From Chloroflexota bacterium (GTDB lineage: Bacteria; Chloroflexota; Dormibacteria; Dormibacterales; Dormibacteraceae), in the NCBI GenBank assembly GCA_005888075.1, contig VBKD01000191.1, positions 1 to 11,791 on the forward strand: a stretch of DNA of 11,791 nt, read 5' to 3'. How positions within the stretch are numbered: the stretch's first letter is position 1; every line of letters begins with the position of its first letter. A program made the translations under genes and the position numbers. The notes beneath the pieces were generated by a model. That model was not told where the DNA came from. It saw only the letters and a program-made list of their open reading frames with translations, and did no database searches. Below, in pieces: positions 5,741-11,791 of the stretch.

Positions 5741-7698
5741 CAGACGGGCACCGTTGCCGGCTCGCGGCGTCTCACGAGCTCGGGGGCCGCAGCGCGTGCG
5801 CCGGCGTTGCCCAGCACCACTCCGAGGATGATGATCGCTCCGCCGGCCCATATCCAGGTGACGAGCGGATTGACGAACACGTGGAACGACGCCGATCCAT
5901 CGGCACCCGTCCCCGCCAGCACGACGTAAACGTCGGCCACGGGGGTCGTGGTGATGGCGACGTGGGTCAGCGCCTGACCACCGAGGCCCGCGTAAATGGC
6001 TCGCGATGGCTCGAGCGTCCGGTCGCCGAGCTTCATCGCCGCGAAGAGCTCGGTGTGATCCGACAGCCGGCGCTGGCTCGACCCCTCATAGGTCAGGGTG
6101 TATCCGGCGACTGTGGCCTGGCCGCCAGGCGCCAGAGTGACGTCGCGTTCCTGCTGCCAGAAATGCGAGGCGCCGATGCCCACCACGACCACCGCCAGCC
6201 CGAGGTGCGCCAGGTATGCGCCGTATCGCCTGCGCTTGCCGGCGACCAGCTGTCCCAACCGCTGCCATGTGTGCGGCTTGCGCAGCAGGGCGCGACCGTA
6301 CTCCGTTACGGTGGTCGTGGCCGCGGCGGCTCCCAGTGGAAGCGCGATCAGCGCGGGGATGGATCGCACGCCGACGGCCAGCATGACTCCGAGCGCCAGG
6401 ACGGCCGCGCCCGCCGGCCACCGCAACGCCCGCAACACCGGCCGGCCTGCGCGGCGCCACGGTAGCAGAGGCCCCACGGCCAGCAGGGCGATCAGCGCCA
6501 CCAGCAGCGGCCCCGCTGCGCGCTCGTAGTAGGGAGCGCCGACGACGCGCTGCAGGCCCACCATCCCGGACGCCAGCGGGAGGACGGTCCCCCACAGCAC
6601 CACGACCACGACGCCGATCAGCAACAGGTTTTGGAGGACGAAGGCACCCTCACGTGACACGGTTGGGATCGCAGCGCTGTGTGTTGACGTGAACTGGTCC
6701 GTGCGGAAGATCAGCAGCGCCGCGGAGAAGACGAGGGATGCGAACAGGAATGCCAGGAACCACGGGCCGATCGCGCTGACCGCGAACGTGTGGACCGAGG
6801 GCACGATGCCGCTGCGGACGACGAAGGTGCCGAAGATGACGAGCAGGAAAGCGAGGATGACGAGGCCGAAGTTCCACGCTTTCAGGCGTCCGCGTCTCTC
6901 CTGAACCTGGGACGAATGCAGGTATGCCGTGGTCGCGAGCCATGGCATGAGCGCCACGTTCTCGACCGGGTCCCAGCCCCAGTACCCACCCCAACCGAGC
7001 ACGTGGTACGCCCACCACATTCCCAGCAGCAATCCAGTCGTCTGCAGGCTCCACGCCAGCAGCACGAACCGGCGCGTGTGCGAGATCCACGCTGCGTCGA
7101 CGCGGCCCGCGAGCAGCGCCGCCGCGGCAAAGCTGAACGGGATCGCGAACGACGCGAAGCCGGCCAGCACGACCGGCGGATGGATCAGCATCCCGCCGTC
7201 GCGCAAAACGGGGTTGAGCCCCAGCCCGTCCGGGGGCGCGACCGGCAGAAGATCGAAGGGGCCGGCCACCAAGGTGAGCACGAGGAGAAAGAAACCGAGG
7301 ATGGTCGCGAGCACGCCCGCTGCATACGCCGACAGCCGCGTGCCCAGTCTCGCGCTCGCGAGCAGGGAGGCGCTGCCGAGCACGCCGAGGATCAGCGTCC
7401 AGTAGAGAAGCGACCCCTCCTGTCCACCGTAGAAACCGGCCGCGACCAGAGCGATCGGTGTGGCGAGGTCGGTATGCGCCGCGACGTAAGCGAGCGCGAA
7501 GTCATGCGTCAGCAGGCCGACCTCGAGCAGGACCGCCGCCAGCGCGGTCATCGCTGTGGCGGCGTAAAACGCGCGGCGCCCCACGCGGACGAAGACTTCG
7601 TTCTCTTTCCAGCCGGCCCAGAACGAGAGCAAGGCGGAGAAGCCGCCGAGCGCCAACCCGGCAAGAAGCGTCCCCGCCCCCAGGTAGCCCAGTGTCAT
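5740..7698 (-). CDS. ccmF: Heme lyase subunit CcmF
   Basis: CcmF receives heme from holo-CcmE and catalyses its attachment to apocytochrome c at the outer face of the cytoplasmic membrane. I take the ATG at 7698 as start, because it overlaps the ccmE stop as ATGA and is followed at once by the first membrane helix (TLGYLGAGTLLAG). An upstream start at 7734 would add 12 residues over ccmE. The 652 residues are a normal length. Counting from that ATG, GGQEGSLLYW is at about 91-100 and LNPVLRDGGMLIHPP includes His173. The heme-handling tryptophan motif WGGYWGWDPVEN is at 236-247, and a conserved His is at about 303. A large periplasmic domain (after WQQERDVTLAPGG) precedes the last helix. About 14-15 membrane segments are visible. 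No CcmH follows, as in variant System I clusters. Confidence 0.94.
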   Translation of the reverse strand: MTLGYLGAGTLLAGLALGGFSALLSFWAGWKENEVFVRVGRRAFYAATAMTALAAVLLEVGLLTHDFALAYVAAHTDLATPIALVAAGFYGGQEGSLLYWTLILGVLGSASLLASARLGTRLSAYAAGVLATILGFFLLVLTLVAGPFDLLPVAPPDGLGLNPVLRDGGMLIHPPVVLAGFASFAIPFSFAAAALLAGRVDAAWISHTRRFVLLAWSLQTTGLLLGMWWAYHVLGWGGYWGWDPVENVALMPWLATTAYLHSSQVQERRGRLKAWNFGLVILAFLLVIFGTFVVRSGIVPSVHTFAVSAIGPWFLAFLFASLVFSAALLIFRTDQFTSTHSAAIPTVSREGAFVLQNLLLIGVVVVVLWGTVLPLASGMVGLQRVVGAPYYERAAGPLLVALIALLAVGPLLPWRRAGRPVLRALRWPAGAAVLALGVMLAVGVRSIPALIALPLGAAAATTTVTEYGRALLRKPHTWQRLGQLVAGKRRRYGAYLAHLGLAVVVVGIGASHFWQQERDVTLAPGGQATVAGYTLTYEGSSQRRLSDHTELFAAMKLGDRTLEPSRAIYAGLGGQALTHVAITTTPVADVYVVLAGTGADGSASFHVFVNPLVTWIWAGGAIIILGVVLGNAGARAAAPELVRRREPATVPV

Positions 7699-8075
7699 TG
7701 CGTGTACGGCGTGGTCGAAAACCGCGAAGGGCACTTGGCGAGAAGGGTCCGCGCGTGGAACACCCCGTCAGCACCGAGCTTTCCCTCCGCCACCACCGTG
7801 ATTCCAGGACGGAAGATGTCCGGCAGCGTGCCCTTGTAGTCGACCGGCATCGAGGCGGTGGTGTCCTTTTCGGTGAATGTCACGTGCAGTCCCCCATCGG
7901 TCTTCTGCACATCGTTCTGCACGACGCCCGCCACGCGGACGAATCCCGAGGTCGAGTGCGAGCGCAGCTCGGAGACGGTTAGGTAGTACTCAGACGATCC
8001 GCCGGACGCCGAATAGATCAGGTAACCGACGCACGCCGCCACGATCGCAGCAGGGATGCCCCACCTCACGATCAT
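7695..8075 (-). CDS. ccmE: Periplasmic heme chaperone CcmE, cysteine type
   Basis: CcmE binds heme covalently and ferries it from CcmABCD to CcmF. The 126 residues begin with a membrane anchor (about 5-22, WGIPAAIVAACVGYLIY). An OB-fold domain follows, with family-typical SSEYYLTVSEL, RVAGVVQND and FTEKDTTASMPVDYKGTLPD. In the classical protein heme is attached to the His of an HxxxY motif. Here the site reads LLAKCPSRF, so the attachment residue is Cys115, as in the CxxxY-type CcmE of archaea and some bacteria. The usual Tyr is Phe119 (codon TTT). The C-terminal tail is short (STTPYTQ). The ATG at 8075 overlaps the stop of the broken TlpA-like gene (ATGA). The TGA stop overlaps the ccmF start. 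Confidence 0.92.
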   Translation of the reverse strand: MIVRWGIPAAIVAACVGYLIYSASGGSSEYYLTVSELRSHSTSGFVRVAGVVQNDVQKTDGGLHVTFTEKDTTASMPVDYKGTLPDIFRPGITVVAEGKLGADGVFHARTLLAKCPSRFSTTPYTQ

Positions 8076-8463
8076 CTCGAGATCAGTCCGATGTAGTGAT
8101 CAAGTGTTGGAACGTCGAGCGGACCCGAGAACGACGCGACGACAACGCCGTGCGCATCGATGAAGAAGGTCGCCGGCAGCCCCGCAACACCGTAGGACCG
8201 GTCCGAGCCGGCGACGACCGGACCGGAAGGGTACGGATGGGGATGGCGGCCCTCGAAGGAGCGGAATCCAAGAGGCGTGTCCTGGGTGTCCGCACCGACA
8301 AAAGCAACCTGGGGATGAGCCGACGATGAGGCCGCTGGGGCGCAACGTGGCCGAGGATGGGTGAGCTCTCGAGCGCGGCATGGCGAAGACCCCAGACGAG
8401 CGATGCCATCAGCACCGATCCAAGAGCGATCGCGCCCACCCCGATCGCTAACCGGCGGTTCAC
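8072..8463 (-). pseudogene. TlpA/CcmG-like thioredoxin with its CxxC region deleted
   Basis: Both ends match a membrane-anchored thiol-disulfide oxidoreductase of the TlpA/ResA/CcmG type. In Ccm systems this protein reduces apocytochrome cysteines. The N-terminal part, from GTG 8463, reads VNRRLAIGVGAIALGS, an anchor helix, and SSPILGHVAP, the usual domain entry. The C-terminal part, in another frame, has HPQVAFVGADTQDT, YGVAGLPATFFIDAHG (with the cis-Pro loop) and a normal end at 8072, overlapping ccmE as ATGA. Between them, at about 8318-8340, roughly 50 expected residues are missing, including the strand and WCxPC active site, and the frame shifts. As written, the gene cannot make a working thioredoxin. 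Recent decay and mis-assembly are both possible. Confidence 0.8.
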
Positions 8464-8470
8464 TTGCCTG

Positions 8471-8476
8471 AGTCTA
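8471..8476 (-). promoter_or_regulatory. Possible -10 element heading the ccm cluster
   Basis: Read on the minus strand, TAGACT lies in the 14-bp gap between the beta-glucosidase stop and the GTG of the TlpA-like gene. It fits TAnnnT and ends 7 nt before the start codon, as expected for a leaderless transcript. A weak AGG just upstream of the GTG could instead act as a ribosome binding site for read-through message. No clear -35 box is visible. Confidence 0.35.
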
Positions 8477-8477
8477 G

Positions 8478-9707
8478 TTAAATCTGGATCGCGTTCGAGG
8501 CGGCCAGGCGGGCGTACAGGCGGCCGCTCGGCTTGATCGATCGCTCGAGCGTCTTGCGGTCGACGGCTATGAGGCCAAAGTGGGGGCCGTAACCCCGAGC
8601 CCATTCGAAGTTGTCCATGTTCGTCCAGTGGAAGTAGCCGCGAACGTCGACCCCGTCCTCGATCGCGAGCTGCACATTGGCCATGATGTCGGTCAGGTAA
8701 CGCTGGCGCAGCGCATCGTCATTCGTGGCGAGGCCGTTCTCGGTGATGTAAACCGGCTTGCCCAGCCCGCGCACCTCGTTCAACACGTCGCGCATCCACG
8801 TCGGGTCGGCGCTCCATCCCATATCGGTGACCATCGCACCGGGCACGTTGATGCGCCGGATGAACTGGTCCTGCGGGCGGCTGGGGTCGAACGCGCACAT
8901 CTGGCCCCAGTAGTGGGCGATCCCGATGTAGTCGCTCGTCGCGTCGACGACGTTCGTGAAGCGTCCGGGTCCTGTCGCCCATCGATCCACCCCAAACCGA
9001 GCGGTGGCCGCGGCCAGGCGATCCCGACGCTTGCCCGACGCGGGAGTGAAATGAAATTTGTGATGAGAGAGGCCGACGGGCGCGTCGGGCCACCGGCGCT
9101 TGATCGCGAGGTAGGCCATCTCGTGCGCCCGATGCATGTTTCGCCCCACGCGGTAGAGGGCGGCAATGTCACCGCGGCGCCCTGGCGGAAACTCGCCGGT
9201 GAGCCAACCGTTGATGCCGTAGAGGGCCGGCTCGTTGATCGTGCACCAGATGCTGACCAGGTCTCCGAGCTCGTCCACCACTCGGTTGACGTAAGCCAGG
9301 AACGCCTGCGCCGACCCGGCCGCCGTCCATCCGCCCTGGCGGGTGAACCACAGCGGGCTGGTGAAGTGATGCAGGGTGACCATCGGCGCGATGGCCTGCT
9401 CGCGCAGGTCCCCAAGGACGTCGCGGTAGTGGCGGATCTGATGGGAATCAAAGACACCCTGCGATGGCTCGATGCGCGACCACTCGATCGAAAGGCGGTG
9501 CGCATTCTGGTTCAGCTCACGCAGCAGGGCGAAGTCTTCGCGGTATCGGTGGTAATGGTCGCAGGCGATTGCCGAGGTATCGCCGTTCGCTATCCGGCCC
9601 GGCTGCTGCTCGAACTCCCACCAGTCGCAGTTGCGATTGTCGCCTTCGACCTGGTGCGCCGCGCTTGCCGTTCCCCAGAGAAAACCCTCCGGGAAGGCGC
9701 GCGGCAT
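8478..9707 (-). CDS. GH1 family beta-glucosidase
   Basis: This is a cytoplasmic retaining glycosidase that hydrolyses terminal beta-linked glucose (or related sugars) from oligosaccharides. From the ATG at 9707 the protein has 409 residues, somewhat shorter than the usual 440-480 but with all core elements. FPEGFLWGTASAAHQVEG is at 5-22 and RLSIEWSRIEP at 71-81. The acid/base glutamate is Glu159 in CTINEP and the nucleophile is Glu323 in YITENG. The GYFHWTNMDNFEW segment (357-369) recognises the sugar. No signal peptide is present. An upstream start at 10025 would add about 106 Arg-rich residues that are only the antisense of the phosphatase gene. The chosen ATG shares one base with the phosphatase stop (TGATG), so the two are probably translated together. 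Substrate preference cannot be read from sequence. Confidence 0.93.
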   Translation of the reverse strand: MPRAFPEGFLWGTASAAHQVEGDNRNCDWWEFEQQPGRIANGDTSAIACDHYHRYREDFALLRELNQNAHRLSIEWSRIEPSQGVFDSHQIRHYRDVLGDLREQAIAPMVTLHHFTSPLWFTRQGGWTAAGSAQAFLAYVNRVVDELGDLVSIWCTINEPALYGINGWLTGEFPPGRRGDIAALYRVGRNMHRAHEMAYLAIKRRWPDAPVGLSHHKFHFTPASGKRRDRLAAATARFGVDRWATGPGRFTNVVDATSDYIGIAHYWGQMCAFDPSRPQDQFIRRINVPGAMVTDMGWSADPTWMRDVLNEVRGLGKPVYITENGLATNDDALRQRYLTDIMANVQLAIEDGVDVRGYFHWTNMDNFEWARGYGPHFGLIAVDRKTLERSIKPSGRLYARLAASNAIQI

Positions 9708-10342
9708 CAGGCTGCCGCGCTCTCGGGTTTGTCTACCTGCGGTGGAGGAATGTACTGCCACGCTTGTGGTGTCTCTCCGTCCATATCGAGCTGCAGCATG
9801 CCGGCCTTGTGCATCCCGCTGCGGTGCATCTCGCGTTCGTTCTGTGGCCGCCCGTCGAGCATGATCCACGCCGCGTTCAGCGGATCGGCGTGGCTCACGA
9901 CGGCGGTCGTCGCGCCGGGGTGCTCGCGCGCAAGGCGCTTGACGACCGCAAGGATCCGGCCTCCCATCGCATCGATCGGTTCGTCGCCGGGGATGATCCC
10001 GCGCCGGACCTTGTGCACGAACCACAGCGGCCGCCGGACCGGAACCTGCCAGTACGGCACGCCCTGCAGGTAGAGGCTGAAGTCTGCTTCGCGCAGCTCC
10101 GCGTCGGTCTCCAGGACGGCGGGAGGGCTGAGCTGGTCGTTGATCAGCCGCGCCGTCTCCACCGCGCGCGTAAGCGGGCTGTGGACGATGCGATCGATTC
10201 CCGCGCCCCGCAGCCGCTCACCGAGGGCGCTCGCCTGAAGGCGACCGTACGCGCTCAACGGGAACCCTTCGAGGTGGCCGTACAGGATGCTGTTCGGGTT
10301 CTCCACCTCTGCATGGCGGATCAAATAAAACCGCGTCGTCAC
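9707..10342 (-). CDS. Histidine phosphatase superfamily protein (phosphoglycerate-mutase-like)
   Basis: This is a cytoplasmic 211-residue enzyme of the branch-1 histidine phosphatase fold. It removes a phosphate through a phospho-His intermediate. The nucleophile is His10 in LIRHAE; the family's usual RHG has Ala instead of Gly. Other phosphate-pocket residues are Arg59 (SPLTRAVETA), the probable acid Glu85 (LREADF) and His151 (VVSHADPL). The region around 100-120 (VPVRRPLWFVHKVRRG) is basic and aromatic and may shape substrate choice. The start is GTG at 10342; a -10-like TAACCT lies 6 nt upstream and there is no Shine-Dalgarno sequence. It is the first gene of a probable pair with the GH1 glucosidase. 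Its physiological substrate (sugar phosphate, nucleotide or alpha-ribazole phosphate) is unknown. Confidence 0.88.
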   Translation of the reverse strand: MTTRFYLIRHAEVENPNSILYGHLEGFPLSAYGRLQASALGERLRGAGIDRIVHSPLTRAVETARLINDQLSPPAVLETDAELREADFSLYLQGVPYWQVPVRRPLWFVHKVRRGIIPGDEPIDAMGGRILAVVKRLAREHPGATTAVVSHADPLNAAWIMLDGRPQNEREMHRSGMHKAGMLQLDMDGETPQAWQYIPPPQVDKPESAAA

Positions 10343-10348
10343 AGCGTC

Positions 10349-10354
10349 AGGTTA
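10349..10354 (-). promoter_or_regulatory. Possible -10 element of the phosphatase/beta-glucosidase pair
   Basis: On the minus strand TAACCT fits TAnnnT and ends 6 nt before the GTG at 10342, which places a start of transcription at or next to the start codon. It lies in the 26-bp gap after the GGDEF gene. It is a short degenerate motif, judged only by fit and position. Confidence 0.35.
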
Positions 10355-10368
10355 AGAGGCGCGCGGTT

Positions 10369-11016
10369 TCAGCGTTGGTAAGCGCCGATGGTTGTCCGGT
10401 TCGTGCCGGCCGAGCGACCTGACTCGAGCGCCTGGTAAGCCTCACGCAGCAGGTTGCCCGTGTACTCCCGCCGGTTCAGCAGACCAGCTTCCTCGTCAAC
10501 TCGCGGCATCGCGAGGATCGTCGCGGCGCCGCAGCTGACCGTGATCCTGCGCCAGCTGCCACTGGTAGCGAAGTCATGCGATGCGATCGACCTGCGGATC
10601 TTGTCGGCCGCCAGAGCAGCGCCCTGCTCGTCGGTCTCGGGAAGCACGATCGCAAAATGCGGTGGCCCCTCGATGTCGAGGAACCCGACGGTGTCCGTGT
10701 CTCGAATCGATTGGCCGAGCCGCTCCGACATCTCTCGCAGCAAGCCTTCGATCTGGATCTGCTGCAGCTCCTTGTGGATGTGCTCGGCGTGGTCGAGCTC
10801 GACCACCAGGACCGACAGGGGGCGGTGGTAGCGCACCGCCCGGTTGGCCTCCTGCCCCACGAGGGCGTTGACGAACTTGGCGTTCCAGATGCCTGTCGTC
10901 GGATCGACGACCCCGAACAGCGGGCTCGAGGTGCGATCGGTCTGGCTGTGACCGCAGGTCGGGCAGTACTGGGAGGTCTCCGGCAGCTCGGAGCTGCAGT
11001 ACCAGCAGGTGGCCAT
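10369..11016 (-). CDS. Zinc-ribbon protein with degenerate GGDEF domain
   Basis: Counting from the ATG at 11016 the protein has 215 residues. The N-terminus is a four-cysteine zinc ribbon (Cys4, Cys7, Cys18, Cys21). A linker leads to a GGDEF-type domain at about residues 35-210. Its family features are DPTTGIWNAKFVNALV, the beta-strand SVLVVELDHAEHIHKE with an Asp at 75, IRDTDTVGF and ILPETD-like VLPETD. It also has ITVSCGAAT and a final helix (REAYQALESGRSAGTNRTTI). The signature loop itself reads EGPPHF where RxGGDEF is expected, so GTP cyclisation to c-di-GMP is unlikely. A GTP-binding, sensory or scaffold role is possible. No membrane segment is visible, so it should be cytoplasmic. A start at 11463 would add antisense of rarA only. 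The gene is divergent from rarA across 57 bp. Confidence 0.82.
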   Translation of the reverse strand: MATCWYCSSELPETSQYCPTCGHSQTDRTSSPLFGVVDPTTGIWNAKFVNALVGQEANRAVRYHRPLSVLVVELDHAEHIHKELQQIQIEGLLREMSERLGQSIRDTDTVGFLDIEGPPHFAIVLPETDEQGAALAADKIRRSIASHDFATSGSWRRITVSCGAATILAMPRVDEEAGLLNRREYTGNLLREAYQALESGRSAGTNRTTIGAYQR

Positions 11017-11025
11017 GAGCCACGC

Positions 11026-11031
11026 ATTGTA
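11026..11031 (-). promoter_or_regulatory. Probable -10 element of the zinc-ribbon/GGDEF gene
   Basis: On the minus strand TACAAT matches the -10 consensus TATAAT at five of six positions. It ends 9 nt before the ATG at 11016, which predicts an untranslated leader of only a few bases. No Shine-Dalgarno sequence lies between. It sits in the 57-bp divergent gap with rarA. Confidence 0.45.
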
Positions 11032-11060
11032 GGTTCCGGACCCGCCAAACGCTCCAGGTT

Positions 11061-11066
11061 CAGAAT
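11061..11066 (+). promoter_or_regulatory. Possible -10 element of rarA
   Basis: CAGAAT matches TATAAT at four of six positions and ends 7 nt before the rarA ATG, the spacing seen at the other candidate leaderless starts here. No -35 box or ribosome binding site was found. The evidence is weak on its own. Confidence 0.3.
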
Positions 11067-11073
11067 TTGTGAA

Positions 11074-11791
11074 ATGAGCGATCAGGGGGAGCTTTTCCCG
11101 CTTCCTCCAGGTTCGGAACCGCAGGCCCCGCTGGCCACCCGGATGCGGCCCAAGAGCTTCGACCAGCTGGTGGGCCAGGGCCGGGTGGTCGAGGTCCTGC
11201 GCGAGCTCACCCGCTCCGGGCACCTGCCGAGCATCGTGCTGTGGGGGCCTCCCGGCAGCGGCAAGACGACCCTCGCCGGACTCCTGGCGACCGAGACGAA
11301 CGCTCGCATGGTGTCCATGTCGGCCGTCACCGCCGGCGTCGCGGACCTGCGCAAGGTGGTCGCCGAGGCCAAGGTCCACCGCCGCGCCGGCCTGCGCACG
11401 GTGCTGTTCATCGACGAGATCCACCGCTTCAACAAGGCCCAGCAGGACGCCATCCTGCCGCACGTCGAGGACGGCACCGTCACCCTGATGGGCGCCACGA
11501 CCGAGAACCCGTCGTTCGAGGTCATCTCCCCACTTCTTTCTCGCAGCCGCGTGTTCAGGCTCGAGCAGCTCAACCGCGACGAGCTGAAGCAGGTGGTCGA
11601 GCGAGGCCTGGCGGAGCTAGGGGCAAGCATCGACGAGCAGGCGATGGACGCGCTGCTGGAAGTGGCGCGCGGCGACGCGCGCGTGGCTTTGAACGGACTC
11701 GAAGCCGCGGCGGCTCTGGCCGGCGAGGCGACGATCGCGCTTGATCACGTCGAGCGTGCGATGCAAGAACGTCACCTGCTGTACGACCGAG
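11074..11791 (+). CDS. rarA: Replication-associated recombination protein A (AAA+ ATPase), 5' part
   Basis: RarA (MgsA) is an AAA+ ATPase related to clamp-loader subunits that acts at stalled replication forks. The frame is open from ATG 11074 to the window edge (239 codons), about half of the usual ~430-450-residue protein. Visible landmarks are RMRPKSFDQLVGQ (23-35), Walker A GPPGSGKTT (58-66) and Walker B FIDEIHRFN (112-120). Sensor 1 is in MGATTENPSFEV (139-150), and SRSRVF (156-161) holds the presumed arginine finger. The start of the helical domain (DARVALNGLE) follows. Near the N-terminus QGELF (4-8) fits the QxxLF pattern of sliding-clamp-binding peptides. The ATG has no Shine-Dalgarno sequence. 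It was chosen because it begins the characteristic MSDQGELF N-terminus and is followed by the conserved APLATRMRP block. Confidence 0.95.
   Translation, partial: MSDQGELFPLPPGSEPQAPLATRMRPKSFDQLVGQGRVVEVLRELTRSGHLPSIVLWGPPGSGKTTLAGLLATETNARMVSMSAVTAGVADLRKVVAEAKVHRRAGLRTVLFIDEIHRFNKAQQDAILPHVEDGTVTLMGATTENPSFEVISPLLSRSRVFRLEQLNRDELKQVVERGLAELGASIDEQAMDALLEVARGDARVALNGLEAAAALAGEATIALDHVERAMQERHLLYDR

Noticed and set aside
6790..7839. A 349-codon plus-strand frame opposite ccmF
   Set aside because: It is a highly charged Arg/Gln/Glu-rich sequence without hydrophobic core pattern, antisense to the well-supported ccmF.
8100..8381. Alternative minus-strand frame of 93 codons inside the TlpA-like region
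   Set aside because: It is Ser/Arg/Pro-rich with no thioredoxin motifs. The third frame carries the true C-terminal half (GLPATFFID).
9708..10025. Longer N-terminus for the beta-glucosidase (start at 10025)
   Set aside because: The added ~106 residues are Arg-rich antisense-frame sequence over the phosphatase. GH1 proteins begin near FPEGFLWG, which matches the ATG at 9707.
8580..10381. Long plus-strand frames opposite the beta-glucosidase and phosphatase (497 and 305 codons)
   Set aside because: Both opposing minus-strand genes have complete catalytic motifs. The plus frames have no family features and mirror codon structure only.
11017..11463. Longer N-terminus for the GGDEF gene (start at 11463)
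   Set aside because: The extension is antisense to rarA, and the zinc ribbon begins directly after the ATG at 11016, which also has a good -10 element upstream.
1..11791. tRNA genes, CRISPR repeats, insertion sequences and rho-independent terminators
   Set aside because: I looked on both strands and saw no cloverleaf-like segments, regular spaced repeats, transposase motifs or GC hairpin plus T-run structures that I could support.

Overview
The window is gene-dense, high-GC bacterial DNA with almost no intergenic space; no stretch of 300 bases lacks a gene. I see no rRNA, tRNA, CRISPR array, transposase or phage gene. The taxon cannot be fixed from sequence alone. The high GC, near-absence of Shine-Dalgarno sequences, probable leaderless starts and a variant System I cytochrome c maturation set with a cysteine-type CcmE and no CcmH would fit a Chloroflexota/Dormibacterota-like or other terrestrial high-GC bacterium. 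This assignment is low confidence.

Layout. (1) 1-2567: the tail of an unidentified plus-strand gene; a DtxR/MntR-family metalloregulator on the minus strand; a divergent ZIP metal transporter; a minus-strand hypothetical protein; and a plus-strand CoA-type Nudix hydrolase. The regulator and transporter starts are only 19 bp apart. A 12-bp perfect palindrome with DtxR-like half-sites lies at 736-747, so they probably form a metal-uptake pair under one operator. (2) 2509-8463, minus strand: a tightly packed cytochrome c maturation cluster. In transcription order it holds a broken TlpA/CcmG-like gene, ccmE, ccmF, a 30-codon membrane peptide, ccmA, ccmB, ccmC, ccmD and a broken ferredoxin-reductase-like flavoprotein gene. 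Nearly every junction is a 1- to 8-nt stop/start overlap (ATGA, GTGA or TGATG). (3) 8478-11016, minus strand: a zinc-ribbon protein with a degenerate GGDEF domain, a histidine-phosphatase-fold enzyme, and a GH1 beta-glucosidase coupled to the phosphatase. (4) 11074 to the right edge, plus strand: the first 239 codons of rarA, an AAA+ ATPase, divergent from the GGDEF gene.

How the genes work together. CcmABCD load and release heme on the CcmE chaperone, and CcmF transfers it to apocytochromes. The missing CcmH and the cysteine-type CcmE point to the variant System I. In this copy the CcmE CxxxY motif reads CxxxF. The thioredoxin-like protein at the head of the cluster has lost its CxxC region, and the flavoprotein at the tail has lost the second half of its FAD site. 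The cluster core therefore looks intact while both flanking redox genes are damaged. That is either real decay or an assembly artefact, and it is the most important point to check.

Several short or mis-started genes matter here. They are ccmD (35 aa), the 30-aa peptide between ccmF and ccmA, the GTG start of ccmB and the internal ATG starts of ccmF, the beta-glucosidase and the GGDEF gene. The rarA gene runs off the right edge.
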